A stretch of 35,864 bases of DNA from JBBDWZ01 sp050732575 (GCA_050732575.1 JBOHRF010000021.1:1-35864); one strand, 5' to 3'; positions 23,683 through 32,167 are shown, numbered from the stretch's first letter. Numbers and translations: made by a program. The notes: generated by a model not told the origin, from the sequence alone.

Positions 23683-24141
23683 ATGGCGGCAGCTCACGCC
23701 CCAGGCAGGGGGGTGAAGTTTCTTGGCAGTTACCAATACCAGCTGGATGAAAAAGGCCGGGTCAGTCTGCCGGCTGCGTTCCGGCGGGAGGCCGCGGATC
23801 AGAGCTTCGTTCTGATCCAGGCGTATCCGCCGGCTTTGTCGCTGTATCCGGAAGGCGAGTGGCTGCAGGTCGAGGAGCGGCTGCGCGATCTGATCAAACA
23901 TCAGCCGGACGCGCGCCCGTTTGTGCTGTCGTTGATGGCGAATGCGGTGGAGGTGGCGCCGGACAGTCAGGGCCGGATTCTGATCCCGGGCCGGCTGAAG
24001 GAAGCAGGCGAGCTGGAGGGACAGGTGCTGTTGGTGGGCGCTATCGACAAGGTGGAGATCTGGAATCCGGTGCATTTCCAGAAAGCGATGCAGGCGGGCG
24101 TACAGAGTTTTGCGCAATTCACGCCGCAAATCTTTCGCTAG
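23683..24141 (+). CDS. mraZ: Transcriptional regulator MraZ
   Basis: A 152-residue protein, the usual length, with both AbrB-like half-domains and their signatures: DEKGRVSLP at 22-30 and DSQGRILIP at 94-102. GAGGG 4 nt upstream supports the ATG. MraZ forms ring-shaped oligomers that bind direct TGGGN repeats and repress the dcw operon, including itself; such repeats lie between the promoter and this gene. It is the first gene of the cluster and is followed 21 bp later by a short ORF with a very strong ribosome-binding site. Confidence 0.97.
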   Translation: MAAAHAPGRGVKFLGSYQYQLDEKGRVSLPAAFRREAADQSFVLIQAYPPALSLYPEGEWLQVEERLRDLIKHQPDARPFVLSLMANAVEVAPDSQGRILIPGRLKEAGELEGQVLLVGAIDKVEIWNPVHFQKAMQAGVQSFAQFTPQIFR

Positions 24142-24162
24142 TCGAGTCGAGGAGGTGAGCGA

Positions 24163-24393
24163 ATGGTGATCTGGAATCCGCAGGCCGAAGGTGTACAGGC
24201 CAGGAAGAACGAGAGTCGTGCGTTACTTGCGGCCCTACGCGGACGTGAGCAAGTGGTGCGTTTCGAGCAGAACATGCTGCTGCAGCGCGAGGCGGGCGCA
24301 CAGGGCTTGATCGTAACTCATGAAAGGCCGTGGCATGGCGTCTTACCACGTTCCAGTGCTGCTGCGGGAAGTACTCGCGTATCTCGGTCCTGA
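24163..24393 (+). CDS. Short ORF between mraZ and rsmH, unknown
   Basis: A 76-residue ORF with the best ribosome-binding site in the window (GAGGAGGTGA, 7 nt before ATG 24163). Residues 1-55 look protein-like (WNPQAEGVQARKNESRALL, QNMLLQREAGAQGLIVTHE), while the last 20 overlap the rsmH start region and are Ser/Arg-rich. There is no signal peptide or membrane helix. It may be a real small protein, or a leader ORF whose translation opens the rsmH start, which itself has only a modest ribosome-binding site. I recognise no family. Confidence 0.5.
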   Translation: MVIWNPQAEGVQARKNESRALLAALRGREQVVRFEQNMLLQREAGAQGLIVTHERPWHGVLPRSSAAAGSTRVSRS

Positions 24394-25312
24394 GAAAGGC
24401 GGGTTGTTCTTTGATGGCACGCTGGGTGGAGGCAGTCACGCGGAAGCGATTCTTTCGGCGAGTGGTGAGAGTCGATTGATCGCAGTGGATCGGGACGGTG
24501 AGGCAATTGCGGTGGCGTCACGCCGATTGGAGCGATTTGGCACGCGAGTTCAGCTGGTACACGGCAACTATGCAGACGCGGCCGAGAGCGTGAGGGAGCC
24601 GTTGGCGGGCGCGTTACTGGACCTGGGCATCTCATCGCATCAGATCGATGAGGGCGAACGGGGTTTTTCGTTTCGGTCGGGCACGCCGTTGGACATGCGC
24701 ATGGATCGTGGATCGCGGAGCGCGAGTTACACAACGGGGTCCGGGGGGAACCCGGTCGTCGATCTTCGGTCCCCGATCCAGCGCACGGCGGCGCAGCTGT
24801 TGAACGAGCTTGGTCAAGCCGAGCTGGCCGACATTTTCTACGAGTATGGCGAAGAGCGGCGCTCGCGCCGTTTGGCGGCAGAGGTGGTAAGAACGCGCGG
24901 CCATGCGCCATTACAAACCAGCGACGACCTGGTTGATGTCATGCAGCGCGCACTGGGCAAGCGTCTGGATGTGCAGGACAAAGCCCGGATCTTCCAAGCC
25001 CTACGCATGGCCGTGAATGATGAAATGGATGCCCTGGAGCGCGCACTCCCGGTGCTGCGCGAGCGGCTGGCTGGGACCGGTGTTCTGGTCGTCCTGGCGT
25101 ATCATTCCCTGGAAGATCGGCGCGTCAAAACCGCGTTCCGCGAGTGGAGCCAGGCCTGCATCTGTCCGCCCGGATTGCCGGTTTGTCAGTGTCGCGGCCG
25201 CGCGCTGGGTGAGACGCTCACGCGTAAAGCCGTGCAGGCCAGTGCCGAAGAGGTAGCGGGCAATCCGCGTGCGCGCAGCGTCCGTTTGCGAGCGTGGAGG
25301 AAAGCGGCCTGA
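24335..25312 (+). CDS. rsmH: 16S rRNA (cytosine(1402)-N(4))-methyltransferase RsmH
   Basis: A 325-residue enzyme that methylates N4 of C1402 in the decoding centre of 16S rRNA using SAM. Visible are YHVPVLLREVL at the N-terminus, motif I FFDGTLGGGSHA (about 25-36), LIAVDRDGEAI, LLDLGISSHQID (94-105), the GFSFRSGTPLDMRMD block (110-124) and AYHSLEDRRVKTAF near the end, with the common CXCPPXXPVCXC loop. ATG 24335 is chosen because the family begins at YHVPVLL and AAAGG lies 7 nt upstream; ATG 24320 is possible. The start lies inside the short upstream ORF. The stop overlaps ftsL by one base (TGATG). Confidence 0.97.
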   Translation: MASYHVPVLLREVLAYLGPEKGGLFFDGTLGGGSHAEAILSASGESRLIAVDRDGEAIAVASRRLERFGTRVQLVHGNYADAAESVREPLAGALLDLGISSHQIDEGERGFSFRSGTPLDMRMDRGSRSASYTTGSGGNPVVDLRSPIQRTAAQLLNELGQAELADIFYEYGEERRSRRLAAEVVRTRGHAPLQTSDDLVDVMQRALGKRLDVQDKARIFQALRMAVNDEMDALERALPVLRERLAGTGVLVVLAYHSLEDRRVKTAFREWSQACICPPGLPVCQCRGRALGETLTRKAVQASAEEVAGNPRARSVRLRAWRKAA

Positions 25313-25665
25313 TGCGATCGCACGCCGGCTTGCTCCGCCTGGCCGTGGCCTTTGCCGCGCTGCTCGGCTCACTGAGCCTGGTCGTGTGGCGTCAAAGTCG
25401 CGCGTTGGAGCTGCTGCGCGAGCTGGATGTGCTGCTGACTGATCGTGCCATTGCCGAAGCCACGCGCTCCGAGTTGACGCGCCGCATCGAATACCTGGAA
25501 AGCCGTGCGCGCGTAGTGCGCGATGCCGGCCGGCTGGGATTCCGCGTTCCCTCCTCCGATGCCGGTGAGATCGTGATTCTTCCGCTGGACGGCGATACCC
25601 GGCGCGATAGCCGTGGTCCGGCGGCCGCAGCCGTGCGCAGCGCACTGGGTCCGGTGCTGCCATGA
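25312..25665 (+). CDS. ftsL: FtsL-like cell-division protein
   Basis: A 117-residue bitopic protein in the usual ftsL position between rsmH and ftsI. A short cytoplasmic end is followed by one transmembrane helix (about 5-25, LLRLAVAFAALLGSLSLVVW), then a coiled-coil-like periplasmic segment with Leu/Arg/Glu heptads (LELLRELDVLLTDRAIAEAT to RRIEYLESRARVVRDAGRLG), then a less ordered tail. FtsL proteins link FtsB/FtsQ to the FtsW-FtsI synthase. Sequence similarity in this family is low, so the name rests on position, length and topology. The start at 25312 overlaps the rsmH stop; the end overlaps ftsI as ATGA. Confidence 0.8.
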   Translation: MRSHAGLLRLAVAFAALLGSLSLVVWRQSRALELLRELDVLLTDRAIAEATRSELTRRIEYLESRARVVRDAGRLGFRVPSSDAGEIVILPLDGDTRRDSRGPAAAAVRSALGPVLP

Positions 25666-27641
25666 GGAAGCGCGCTGCGGATCCCACGCATGGCCTGGCG
25701 CTGCGCCGCCAGCTCGTGTTGGGCGGCCTGCTGGCCGGTTCGCTCCTGTTGTCCGTGCGCGCGTTCCGTCTGCAAGTGTTGCAGGCGGAGGCCTGGCGCG
25801 AGCGCGCCCAGCATCAGCAGGGCAATCAGGTAGCACTGCCTGCGCCCCGCGGCGGCATCTACGATCGGGACGGTGTGCCGCTGGCCGTGAGCCAGGAAGT
25901 TTTCCGGGTCAACATTGCTGCGCGTGAAGTGAAAGATCGCGCGCACCTGAGCAAGCTTCTGCAGAAGCATCTCAAGCTGACGCGCGCCGCGGCGCAACGT
26001 GCGGTCAATCCAAAGCGAGCCTGGGTGGTGCTGCCGGGTCAATACAATGCGGCCACGCGCAAGGCGCTGAACGGTGTGCGCGGCGTTTACTTCGAGCGCG
26101 ACCTGCGCCGCTTTCATCCGCGCGGCGAAATTGCCAACGAGTTGTTGGGCGCCGTGAGCATGGACCACCGCGCACTGGGCGGCCTGGAACTCGAATTCGA
26201 TTCTGTGCTGCGCGGGCGCGCCGGGCGCGCAGTCACGCGCCGCGATGTAAATCGCAAATCGATCCCGGGCGCATGGTTGGAAGTCAGCGAACCGGTGGCC
26301 GGACACGATCTCCATCTCACCCTTGATGCCGACCTGCAGGAGATTGCGCGGGAAGCGCTGGCCGATGCGTTGGCCGAAACGCGTGCAGCGAGCGGCGAGA
26401 TCGTGATGGCGGATCCGCGTACGGGCGAAGTTCTCGCGGCCGTCAGCTCGAAAGCCGGCGCGCGCAGCTGGCGTGCGGTCACCGAACCGTACGAGCCCGG
26501 TTCCACGCTCAAGCCCTTTGCGGTAGCCACGCTTCTGGCTGAGAAGCGCGCGCAGCTCTCGGACAGTGTGTTCGGTGAAAACGGCGAATACACGCACCAG
26601 GGCCGAACCATCAAGGATGTGCATGCCTACGGCTGGCTCACGCTGGCGGAAGCATTGAAACACTCCTCCAACGTGGTACTGGCCAAAATGTCGGAACGGC
26701 TGGACGCGCAAACGCAATACGCCTACCTGCGTGCTTTCGGCTTTGGCAGTCCAACCGCCATTACGTATCCGAGCGAAGCCTCGGGTCTGTTGCGCAGGCC
26801 GGCGCAATGGACACGCTACTCCCAGGCAAGTTTAGCCATTGGCTACGAGATCTCGGTCACCCCGCTGCAGATGCTCATGGCCTATGGTGCGCTGGCCAAC
26901 GGCGGACTGCTCATGGAGCCCCGACTGGTACGAGAGGTGCGCACGCGCGATGGTCGGACCACGCGCGCGTTACCGGCGCAATCCGTGCGGCGAGTGATTC
27001 CCGAACGGGTGGCGCACCAGCTGCGCGGCGTATTGACCGATGCGGTAGAGGCAGGTACGGCACAGGCGGCCGCCCTGGGTCGGTTCGCGGTGGCGGGCAA
27101 GACCGGAACCACACGCGCGTTTGCCGCGGGCCGCTACCGCAGTGGTGCATACTTCAGCACGTTTGCCGGCTTCTTTCCGGCCGACGATCCACAACTGGTA
27201 TTCCTCGTGAAGTTGGATTCACCAAGGGGCGCGTACTACGGCGGTTTGACGGCTGCGCCGGTCACGCGCGCCACACTGGAAGCGGCACTGGCAGCACTCA
27301 GTACGCCACTGGACAAGCGCGCCATGGCCACCGCGCCGCCGCCGCCGCTCAGAGTGATGCCGGTCAAAGCGTCCGATCCGGGCGAGCGCGCCAGTGGTGC
27401 CTTCATCTTCGTACTCGATGCCGGTCCGCTGCGGCGCGCACTGACCACCGATGCACAGATTGCGTCTGTGCCCGATGTGAGCGGGCTGCCGTTGCGTGAT
27501 GCCGTGCGCCGTCTGCATGCGAGTGGTTTCAGTGTACGTGTGCAGGGGCGTGGTGTGATCACGGGCAGCGCGCCCGTGGGCGGCACGCCGTTGCGGCGAG
27601 GAGCTGTGGTGCGCTTGTCCGCGGCGGAGGTGCGCTCGTGA
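25662..27641 (+). CDS. ftsI: Septal class B penicillin-binding protein FtsI (PBP3/PBP2x-like) with PASTA tail
   Basis: A 659-residue transpeptidase that crosslinks peptidoglycan at the septum. A transmembrane helix at about 16-34 precedes a PBP dimerisation/pedestal domain (APRGGIYDRDGVPLA, GGLELEFDSVLRGRAGR). The catalytic motifs are complete: Ser281 in EPGSTLKPF (SXXK), Ser335-Ser336-Asn337 (SXN) and Lys480-Thr-Gly-Thr (KTG). Residues about 595-659 form one PASTA domain (VPDVSGLPLRDAVRRLHASGF, GSAPVGGTPLRRG). PASTA tails are typical of PBP2x and of some didermal phyla. ATG 25662 overlaps the ftsL stop, and the end overlaps murE as GTGA. Confidence 0.95.
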   Translation: MRKRAADPTHGLALRRQLVLGGLLAGSLLLSVRAFRLQVLQAEAWRERAQHQQGNQVALPAPRGGIYDRDGVPLAVSQEVFRVNIAAREVKDRAHLSKLLQKHLKLTRAAAQRAVNPKRAWVVLPGQYNAATRKALNGVRGVYFERDLRRFHPRGEIANELLGAVSMDHRALGGLELEFDSVLRGRAGRAVTRRDVNRKSIPGAWLEVSEPVAGHDLHLTLDADLQEIAREALADALAETRAASGEIVMADPRTGEVLAAVSSKAGARSWRAVTEPYEPGSTLKPFAVATLLAEKRAQLSDSVFGENGEYTHQGRTIKDVHAYGWLTLAEALKHSSNVVLAKMSERLDAQTQYAYLRAFGFGSPTAITYPSEASGLLRRPAQWTRYSQASLAIGYEISVTPLQMLMAYGALANGGLLMEPRLVREVRTRDGRTTRALPAQSVRRVIPERVAHQLRGVLTDAVEAGTAQAAALGRFAVAGKTGTTRAFAAGRYRSGAYFSTFAGFFPADDPQLVFLVKLDSPRGAYYGGLTAAPVTRATLEAALAALSTPLDKRAMATAPPPPLRVMPVKASDPGERASGAFIFVLDAGPLRRALTTDAQIASVPDVSGLPLRDAVRRLHASGFSVRVQGRGVITGSAPVGGTPLRRGAVVRLSAAEVRS

Positions 27642-29155
27642 CGCTGCCTCGCCCACTCGCCCCCGATCGTGTGTCCGTGCCGCTGTTTGAGGTTGCGGCG
27701 CGTCTCGACCAAGTGGGACTGCTGCGCAGTGCGTCGTCCACGGAAGGCACGCTGTCCGGCGTTACTGATGACAGCCGCGCGGTGGAGCAGGGTGATCTGT
27801 TCTGCGCCTGGCAGGGCACGTCCGCGGACAGCCACGATTTCGTGCCTGCTGCGGCCCGCGCGGGCGCAGCTGCCGCCGTTGTTGAGCACGTGCTGGACGA
27901 TGTCGAGTTGCCGCAGCTGGTCGTGAGTGATGGCCGGCGCGGTGCCGCTGCTGCCGCCTCCTGCGTGTACGGCGAACCGGCCGATCAACTCGTGCTGTGC
28001 GGCGTAACCGGAACCAATGGCAAGACTACCACGGCCTGGCTGCTGCGGCATTTGCTGGCGCAACACCATCGAGCGGCGCTGATCGGCACTCTGGGTCTGT
28101 GGTTCGATGCCCAGCACGTAGTGGAGGGCACGGAAGCATTGACTACGCCTGGCCCCGTGGATCTGGCGGCGCTGCTGCGCACGCTGGTGGATCGCGGCGT
28201 GGGCAGCGTGGCCATGGAAGTGTCGTCCCACGCCCTGGATCAGGGGCGCGTGGCTGGTGCTCGGTTCGACGTCGCCATCTTCACGAATTTGACGCGCGAC
28301 CACCTCGACTACCACGGCACGGTCGACGCGTATCTGGCGGCCAAGCGCTCGTTCGTGCAATTGCTGCGGCCCACAACGGGGGCGGCCGTGGTCAATGCGG
28401 ATGATCCCGCCTGGGACGGCCTGCTCGAGCAGGCGCCGCGCGGTTTCACCTTTTCCACGAATCCTGAGCGCCGCGCAGACCTGAGCGCTCTGAACATCGC
28501 GCTGCACGAGGAGGGCACCGATTTCGATCTGGCCACACACGATGGCAGTGTCGCTGTGCGCCTGCCATTGCTGGGCGATTTCAACGTGCAGAACGCGCTC
28601 GGTGCCGCGGCCGCGGCATTGTCGTTGGGTTTCTCGTTGGCCGAAGTGGCGCAGGCGCTTGCCAGTGCGCCTCAGGTGCCCGGCCGGCTGGAGCGCATTG
28701 CCACCTACCCGTTTCCGGTGTTGCGCGACTATGCACACACACCCGATGCGCTGGAGCGCGTGCTCACCACGCTGCGGCCCCTGGTAGGTGGGCGACTGAT
28801 CGTGGTGTTCGGCGCGGGCGGCGACCGCGACCGCGGCAAGCGGCCCCTTATGGGCAAGGTCGCGCAGCGGCGATCCGACCTGGCCATCGTGACTTCTGAT
28901 AATCCACGCACGGAGGATCCCGATCTCATCATCGATGAGATTGCAGCAGGCATGAATGCAGGTCGCTATCAGCGTGTGACGGACCGGCGCCATGCGATTC
29001 AGCGAGCGCTCGATTCCGCGCAGTCCGGCGACCTGATTCTACTGGCGGGCAAAGGTCACGAAACCTATCAAATGGTCGGCACCACCCAGCACGACTTCGA
29101 TGAGCGCGCCGTAGTGCGCGAGCTGCTCGAGCAGCGTCAGGGCAGGGGCGCATGA
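27638..29155 (+). CDS. murE: UDP-MurNAc-L-Ala-D-Glu:meso-diaminopimelate ligase MurE
   Basis: A 505-residue cytoplasmic ligase that adds the third stem residue to UDP-MurNAc-dipeptide using ATP. The P-loop GTNGKTTT is at 125-132. The TTPGP substrate loop, the likely carbamylated Lys236 (AAKRSF) and the specificity motif DNPR (421-424) are present; DNPR marks meso-diaminopimelate rather than lysine, so the wall should be of mDAP type. GTG start with GGAGGTG 5 nt upstream; it overlaps the ftsI stop (GTGA) and ends overlapping murF (ATGA). Domain order N-terminal, central ATPase and C-terminal Rossmann is intact. Confidence 0.97.
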   Translation: MTLPRPLAPDRVSVPLFEVAARLDQVGLLRSASSTEGTLSGVTDDSRAVEQGDLFCAWQGTSADSHDFVPAAARAGAAAAVVEHVLDDVELPQLVVSDGRRGAAAAASCVYGEPADQLVLCGVTGTNGKTTTAWLLRHLLAQHHRAALIGTLGLWFDAQHVVEGTEALTTPGPVDLAALLRTLVDRGVGSVAMEVSSHALDQGRVAGARFDVAIFTNLTRDHLDYHGTVDAYLAAKRSFVQLLRPTTGAAVVNADDPAWDGLLEQAPRGFTFSTNPERRADLSALNIALHEEGTDFDLATHDGSVAVRLPLLGDFNVQNALGAAAAALSLGFSLAEVAQALASAPQVPGRLERIATYPFPVLRDYAHTPDALERVLTTLRPLVGGRLIVVFGAGGDRDRGKRPLMGKVAQRRSDLAIVTSDNPRTEDPDLIIDEIAAGMNAGRYQRVTDRRHAIQRALDSAQSGDLILLAGKGHETYQMVGTTQHDFDERAVVRELLEQRQGRGA

Positions 29156-30609
29156 ACTTCTGGACTGATGCCGCCGTGCACGCCGCATTGGGGGTGGGTG
29201 GTCACGCCGCTGACGTGAGTTACACGAGTGTGAGTACGGATTCGCGCACCATTCCGGATGGCGGGTTGTTCGTGGCGCTGGTCGGTGCGCGGTTCAACGG
29301 TCACGACTATCTGGCGGAGGTCGCGCAAAAGGGCGCGCGCGGCGCCGTAGTGAGTACGCTGGCCAGCGATCGGCCGCACGGCCTGGTCTACTACCTGGTG
29401 GAAGATACGCTGGAGGCACTGGGTCAGCTGGGTCGTTACCGCCGTCGACAGCTGGACGCGCGCGTATGTGCCGTGACGGGCAGCAATGGCAAGACTACGA
29501 CCAAGGAAATGTTGCGCGCGCTGCTGGGCACACGCTACCGCGTACATGCAACCAGCGGCAACCTGAACAACCGGATCGGCACGCCACTCACGTTGCTGGC
29601 TGCGCCCGATGATGCGGAGGCACTGGTCATCGAGTTGGGCACGAGCCTGCCCGGTGAAATTGCGCAACTGGGCGACATCGTGGAACCCGATGCCGCGGTG
29701 GTTACCGCCATCTCCGAAGAACACCTCGAGGGTCTGGGTGATCTGCTGGGCGTGTTGCAGGAAGAGACATCGATACTGAACTCGCTGCGTCCGGGTGGCT
29801 TTGCCGTAGTCGCCGATGAACCGGCCGAACTTGCCGAGCACGCCCGCTCTCTGGTCTCCCATCCGGAACGGGTAAAAGTGGCCGGCTGGACGGAGCGTGC
29901 AGACGCCGATCTGCGCGCAGCCGATGTGCAACTCGATGAACGGGGCGACGTCCGCTTCCGCTGGCAGCAGGCTGAGGTGTACGTGCCACTGCGCGGCCGG
30001 CACAATGTGCGCAACGCGCTCATTGCACTGGGTGTGGCGCGCGCGTGGGGGGTCGACCTGGCGCAAGCTACGGCCGTATTGACCACGCTCAAGCCGGCCA
30101 AGATGCGGAATGAATTGCATGAGTTTGGCCAACTCACGGTAATCGCCGATTGCTATAACTCGAACCCGGCCAGTCTGGCATCCGCCATCGATTTGCTCGA
30201 GTCAATGCCCCACAAGCGCCGGCGAGTTGCCATTGTGGGCAGCATGCTCGAGTTGGGCCCGACCAGCGCCGCGCTGCACCAACGGGCCGCGCAACAGATT
30301 GCAGACGCGCGTATCGACCTGGTTGTGGCCACAGGCGAATTCGTGGCTGCCTTCGCCACACTGCGGGAAGAAATGGGCAGTCGCCTGATCCTGTCACCTG
30401 ATCCGCTGGAAGCATGGGATGCGCTCGGGCCGCGCCTGCGGGGCGAAGAGGTCGTTCTGCTCAAAGGATCACGCGGTGTCGCCCTGGAACGTTTGCTGCC
30501 CCGCCTGGAAGAACACGGCCAAACCCCTCCGACCGTGCCAGGCGCGGGCAGCGCAACTGCATCGAGATCGTCTCGGACCACTCCTCAAGCGGAGCGTTCT
30601 CGTGAATGA
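29152..30609 (+). CDS. murF: UDP-MurNAc-tripeptide:D-Ala-D-Ala ligase MurF
   Basis: A 485-residue ligase that adds D-Ala-D-Ala to complete the UDP-MurNAc-pentapeptide. The N-terminal domain has the STDSRTIPDGGLFVALVG signature. The ATP site GSNGKTTTKEM is at 110-120, followed by TSGNLNNRIGTPLTLL. The C-terminal part has ADCYNSNPASLASAI and LLKGSRGVALE. About 25 residues at the end (PGAGSATASRSSRTTPQAER) are low-complexity and unlike the family. ATG 29152 overlaps murE. Unlike its neighbours it does not overlap the next wall gene: 448 bp separate it from mraY. Confidence 0.97.
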   Translation: MNFWTDAAVHAALGVGGHAADVSYTSVSTDSRTIPDGGLFVALVGARFNGHDYLAEVAQKGARGAVVSTLASDRPHGLVYYLVEDTLEALGQLGRYRRRQLDARVCAVTGSNGKTTTKEMLRALLGTRYRVHATSGNLNNRIGTPLTLLAAPDDAEALVIELGTSLPGEIAQLGDIVEPDAAVVTAISEEHLEGLGDLLGVLQEETSILNSLRPGGFAVVADEPAELAEHARSLVSHPERVKVAGWTERADADLRAADVQLDERGDVRFRWQQAEVYVPLRGRHNVRNALIALGVARAWGVDLAQATAVLTTLKPAKMRNELHEFGQLTVIADCYNSNPASLASAIDLLESMPHKRRRVAIVGSMLELGPTSAALHQRAAQQIADARIDLVVATGEFVAAFATLREEMGSRLILSPDPLEAWDALGPRLRGEEVVLLKGSRGVALERLLPRLEEHGQTPPTVPGAGSATASRSSRTTPQAERSRE

Positions 30610-31054
30610 TCAGGCGTGGTGGTCGATGATGCGGGCGCCAGCGCGTTCGCGCCTGCGTGATGCTGCAGACTCGCGCATCAGCCGTGCGCGCTCGCCTGGG
30701 CGCGCCGAAAACGGCGATCGCCTGAACGATCGGCGTGATGTGCGCATCGATGCGCGCGTTTCCGAACGCGCCGGTGTGTGTAGGGCTGGACACCTGGCTG
30801 CGCAACGGCCGTCCGGCTTCACCCGTATTGAGGATCCTGAAGACGATGCGAGCGTGTCCCACCCCCACGGGGAGGCCCTAGGGCCGGGGGCGCGGTCGGA
30901 GTGCGCCGAGCGCGAAAAACACGCATTCGGCGGGACACGCTCGCTCGGATCTCACGTTCTCGTTCTCGTTTTCGCTCACGCTCCCGAAACGATCGTGAAC
31001 GAAAACGAGTGCGTGAACGAGAACGTGAAACTACTTCACGAACAGGAGCGCTGA
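30602..31054 (+). CDS. Doubtful 150-codon ORF in the murF-mraY spacer
   Basis: An open frame from GTG 30602, with GGAG 7 nt upstream and an 8-bp overlap with murF, to TGA at 31052-31054, 3 bp before the mraY start. Ribosome-binding site, overlap and end point look like an operon gene. The product does not: it is Arg/Ala-rich, without recognisable domain, signal or membrane segment, and its last third is dictated by inverted repeats (VLVLVF, VNENECVNENVK). It may be a young or decaying gene, or simply an open frame through structured spacer DNA. Confidence 0.3.
   Translation: MNDQAWWSMMRAPARSRLRDAADSRISRARSPGRAENGDRLNDRRDVRIDARVSERAGVCRAGHLAAQRPSGFTRIEDPEDDASVSHPHGEALGPGARSECAEREKHAFGGTRSLGSHVLVLVFAHAPETIVNENECVNENVKLLHEQER
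30848..30944. repeat. Perfect 13-bp inverted repeat in the murF-mraY spacer
   Basis: GCGAGCGTGTCCC (30848-30860) and GGGACACGCTCGC (30932-30944) are exact inverse copies 71 bp apart. The loop itself contains GGCCCTAGGGCC and C5/G5 runs. A smaller perfect hairpin, GCGCGTT-TCCG-AACGCGC, lies upstream at 30754-30771. No T-tract follows, so it is not a normal terminator. Confidence 0.8.
30953..31027. repeat. Long imperfect hairpin just upstream of mraY
   Basis: The left arm 30953-30974 (CACGTTCTCGTT then CTCGTTTTCG) is complementary to 31000-31009 plus 31016-31027, a 22-bp stem broken only by a 6-nt bulge (TGCGTG) with a 25-nt loop. The arms are built from degenerate CGTTCT/CGTTTT hexamers. It ends 16 bp before the mraY ribosome-binding site AGGAG (31044-31048). 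Confidence 0.8.
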
Positions 31055-31057
31055 TCG

Positions 31058-32167
31058 GTGCTCATGCATCTGCTCACGCCGCTGGCGGACGAGCACATCT
31101 TTTTCAACCTGTTTCGCTACATCACGTTTCGCGCTGCGGGCGGGATGGTCACGGCCAGCCTGCTCGCCTTCATTTTCGGACCGCGCATGATTCGCTGGCT
31201 GCGCCAGCTGCGCTTCGGCCAGGTGGTCCGGGAAGAAGGGCCGGAGTCACACCTGAAGAAGGCGGGCACGCCGACCATGGGCGGCCTGCTGATTCTGGTA
31301 GCGACCGCGGTGGCCACCATCTTGTGGGCCGACATCAAGAACCGGTACGTCCTCATCACACTGTTCGTGTTCCTGTGGCTGGGCGCACTGGGTTTTCTGG
31401 ATGACTATCTGAAGGTGGTGCGGCGACGCACGGAAGGATTGGTGGGTCGCTACAAGCTGGTAGGGCAGGGGCTCATTGGCCTGATCGTAGGTGCCATTGT
31501 GCTGATCGCGCCGCTCAGCACGACGGCCCAGCCCAACTGGACCACGCTGCCGTTCCTGGCCGATTACTACGTGAGCATTTCGCTCTTCTTTTTCATTCCC
31601 TGGGTCATGTTCGTGGTCACGGGCACGTCCAACGCTGTGAACTTGACCGATGGTCTGGATGGATTGGCCGGCGGCCTCACGGCTATCGCGGCCGCCACAT
31701 TTGGTGTGTTTGCTTACCTGGTCGGTCGCTCGGATACGTCGCGTTATCTCGGACTCTTCTATCTGACCGGCGCGGGTGAGCTGGCCATTTTCTGTGTTGC
31801 GCTGGCCGGCGCCACCCTGGGGTTCCTGTGGTTCAACGCGCATCCCGCCGAAGTTTTTATGGGTGACACGGGCGCGCTTGCGCTGGGTGGCGCACTGGGC
31901 ACGGTGGCGCTCTTGCTGAAGCTGGAGTTCCTGTTGGCCATCGTGGGCGGTGTGTTCGTGCTGGAGGCCGTCTCGGTCATGGCGCAGGTTGGTTGGTTCA
32001 AATACACGGCGCGGCGTTACGGGCAGGGCCAACGCCTTTTCCGCATGGCGCCACTGCACCATCACTTCGAGAAGTCGGGCTGGACCGAGACCAAGATCAT
32101 TGTGCGCTTCTGGATCATTGGGCTGCTGTGCAGTCTGATTGCCTTCAGCACGCTGAAGATCCGATGA
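31058..32167 (+). CDS. mraY: Phospho-MurNAc-pentapeptide translocase MraY
   Basis: A 369-residue polytopic inner-membrane enzyme that transfers phospho-MurNAc-pentapeptide to undecaprenyl phosphate, making lipid I. All family blocks are visible: KKAGTPTMGGLLIL, LGFLDDYLKV (the Asp-Asp metal site), NAVNLTDGLDGLAGG, FNAHPAEVFMGDTGALALGG, and the loop APLHHHFEKSGWTETKIIVRFWI. The GTG at 31058 is preferred because AGGAG lies 9 nt before it; ATG 31064 is the alternative. The stop overlaps murD as ATGA. The structured 448-bp region before it may affect its expression. Confidence 0.97.
   Translation: MLMHLLTPLADEHIFFNLFRYITFRAAGGMVTASLLAFIFGPRMIRWLRQLRFGQVVREEGPESHLKKAGTPTMGGLLILVATAVATILWADIKNRYVLITLFVFLWLGALGFLDDYLKVVRRRTEGLVGRYKLVGQGLIGLIVGAIVLIAPLSTTAQPNWTTLPFLADYYVSISLFFFIPWVMFVVTGTSNAVNLTDGLDGLAGGLTAIAAATFGVFAYLVGRSDTSRYLGLFYLTGAGELAIFCVALAGATLGFLWFNAHPAEVFMGDTGALALGGALGTVALLLKLEFLLAIVGGVFVLEAVSVMAQVGWFKYTARRYGQGQRLFRMAPLHHHFEKSGWTETKIIVRFWIIGLLCSLIAFSTLKIR

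Noticed and set aside
25140..25215. Cys cluster CICPPGLPVCQC in RsmH as a possible new zinc site
   Set aside because: The same CxCPPxxPVCxC loop is common in RsmH proteins, so it is not special here.
25392..26807. A 471-codon open frame on the minus strand
   Set aside because: It is antisense to ftsL and ftsI, with no recognisable domain and atypical composition.
27236..28993. A 585-codon open frame on the minus strand
   Set aside because: It is antisense to ftsI and murE, which carry full catalytic motifs. No ribosome-binding site or domain; a GC-driven shadow.
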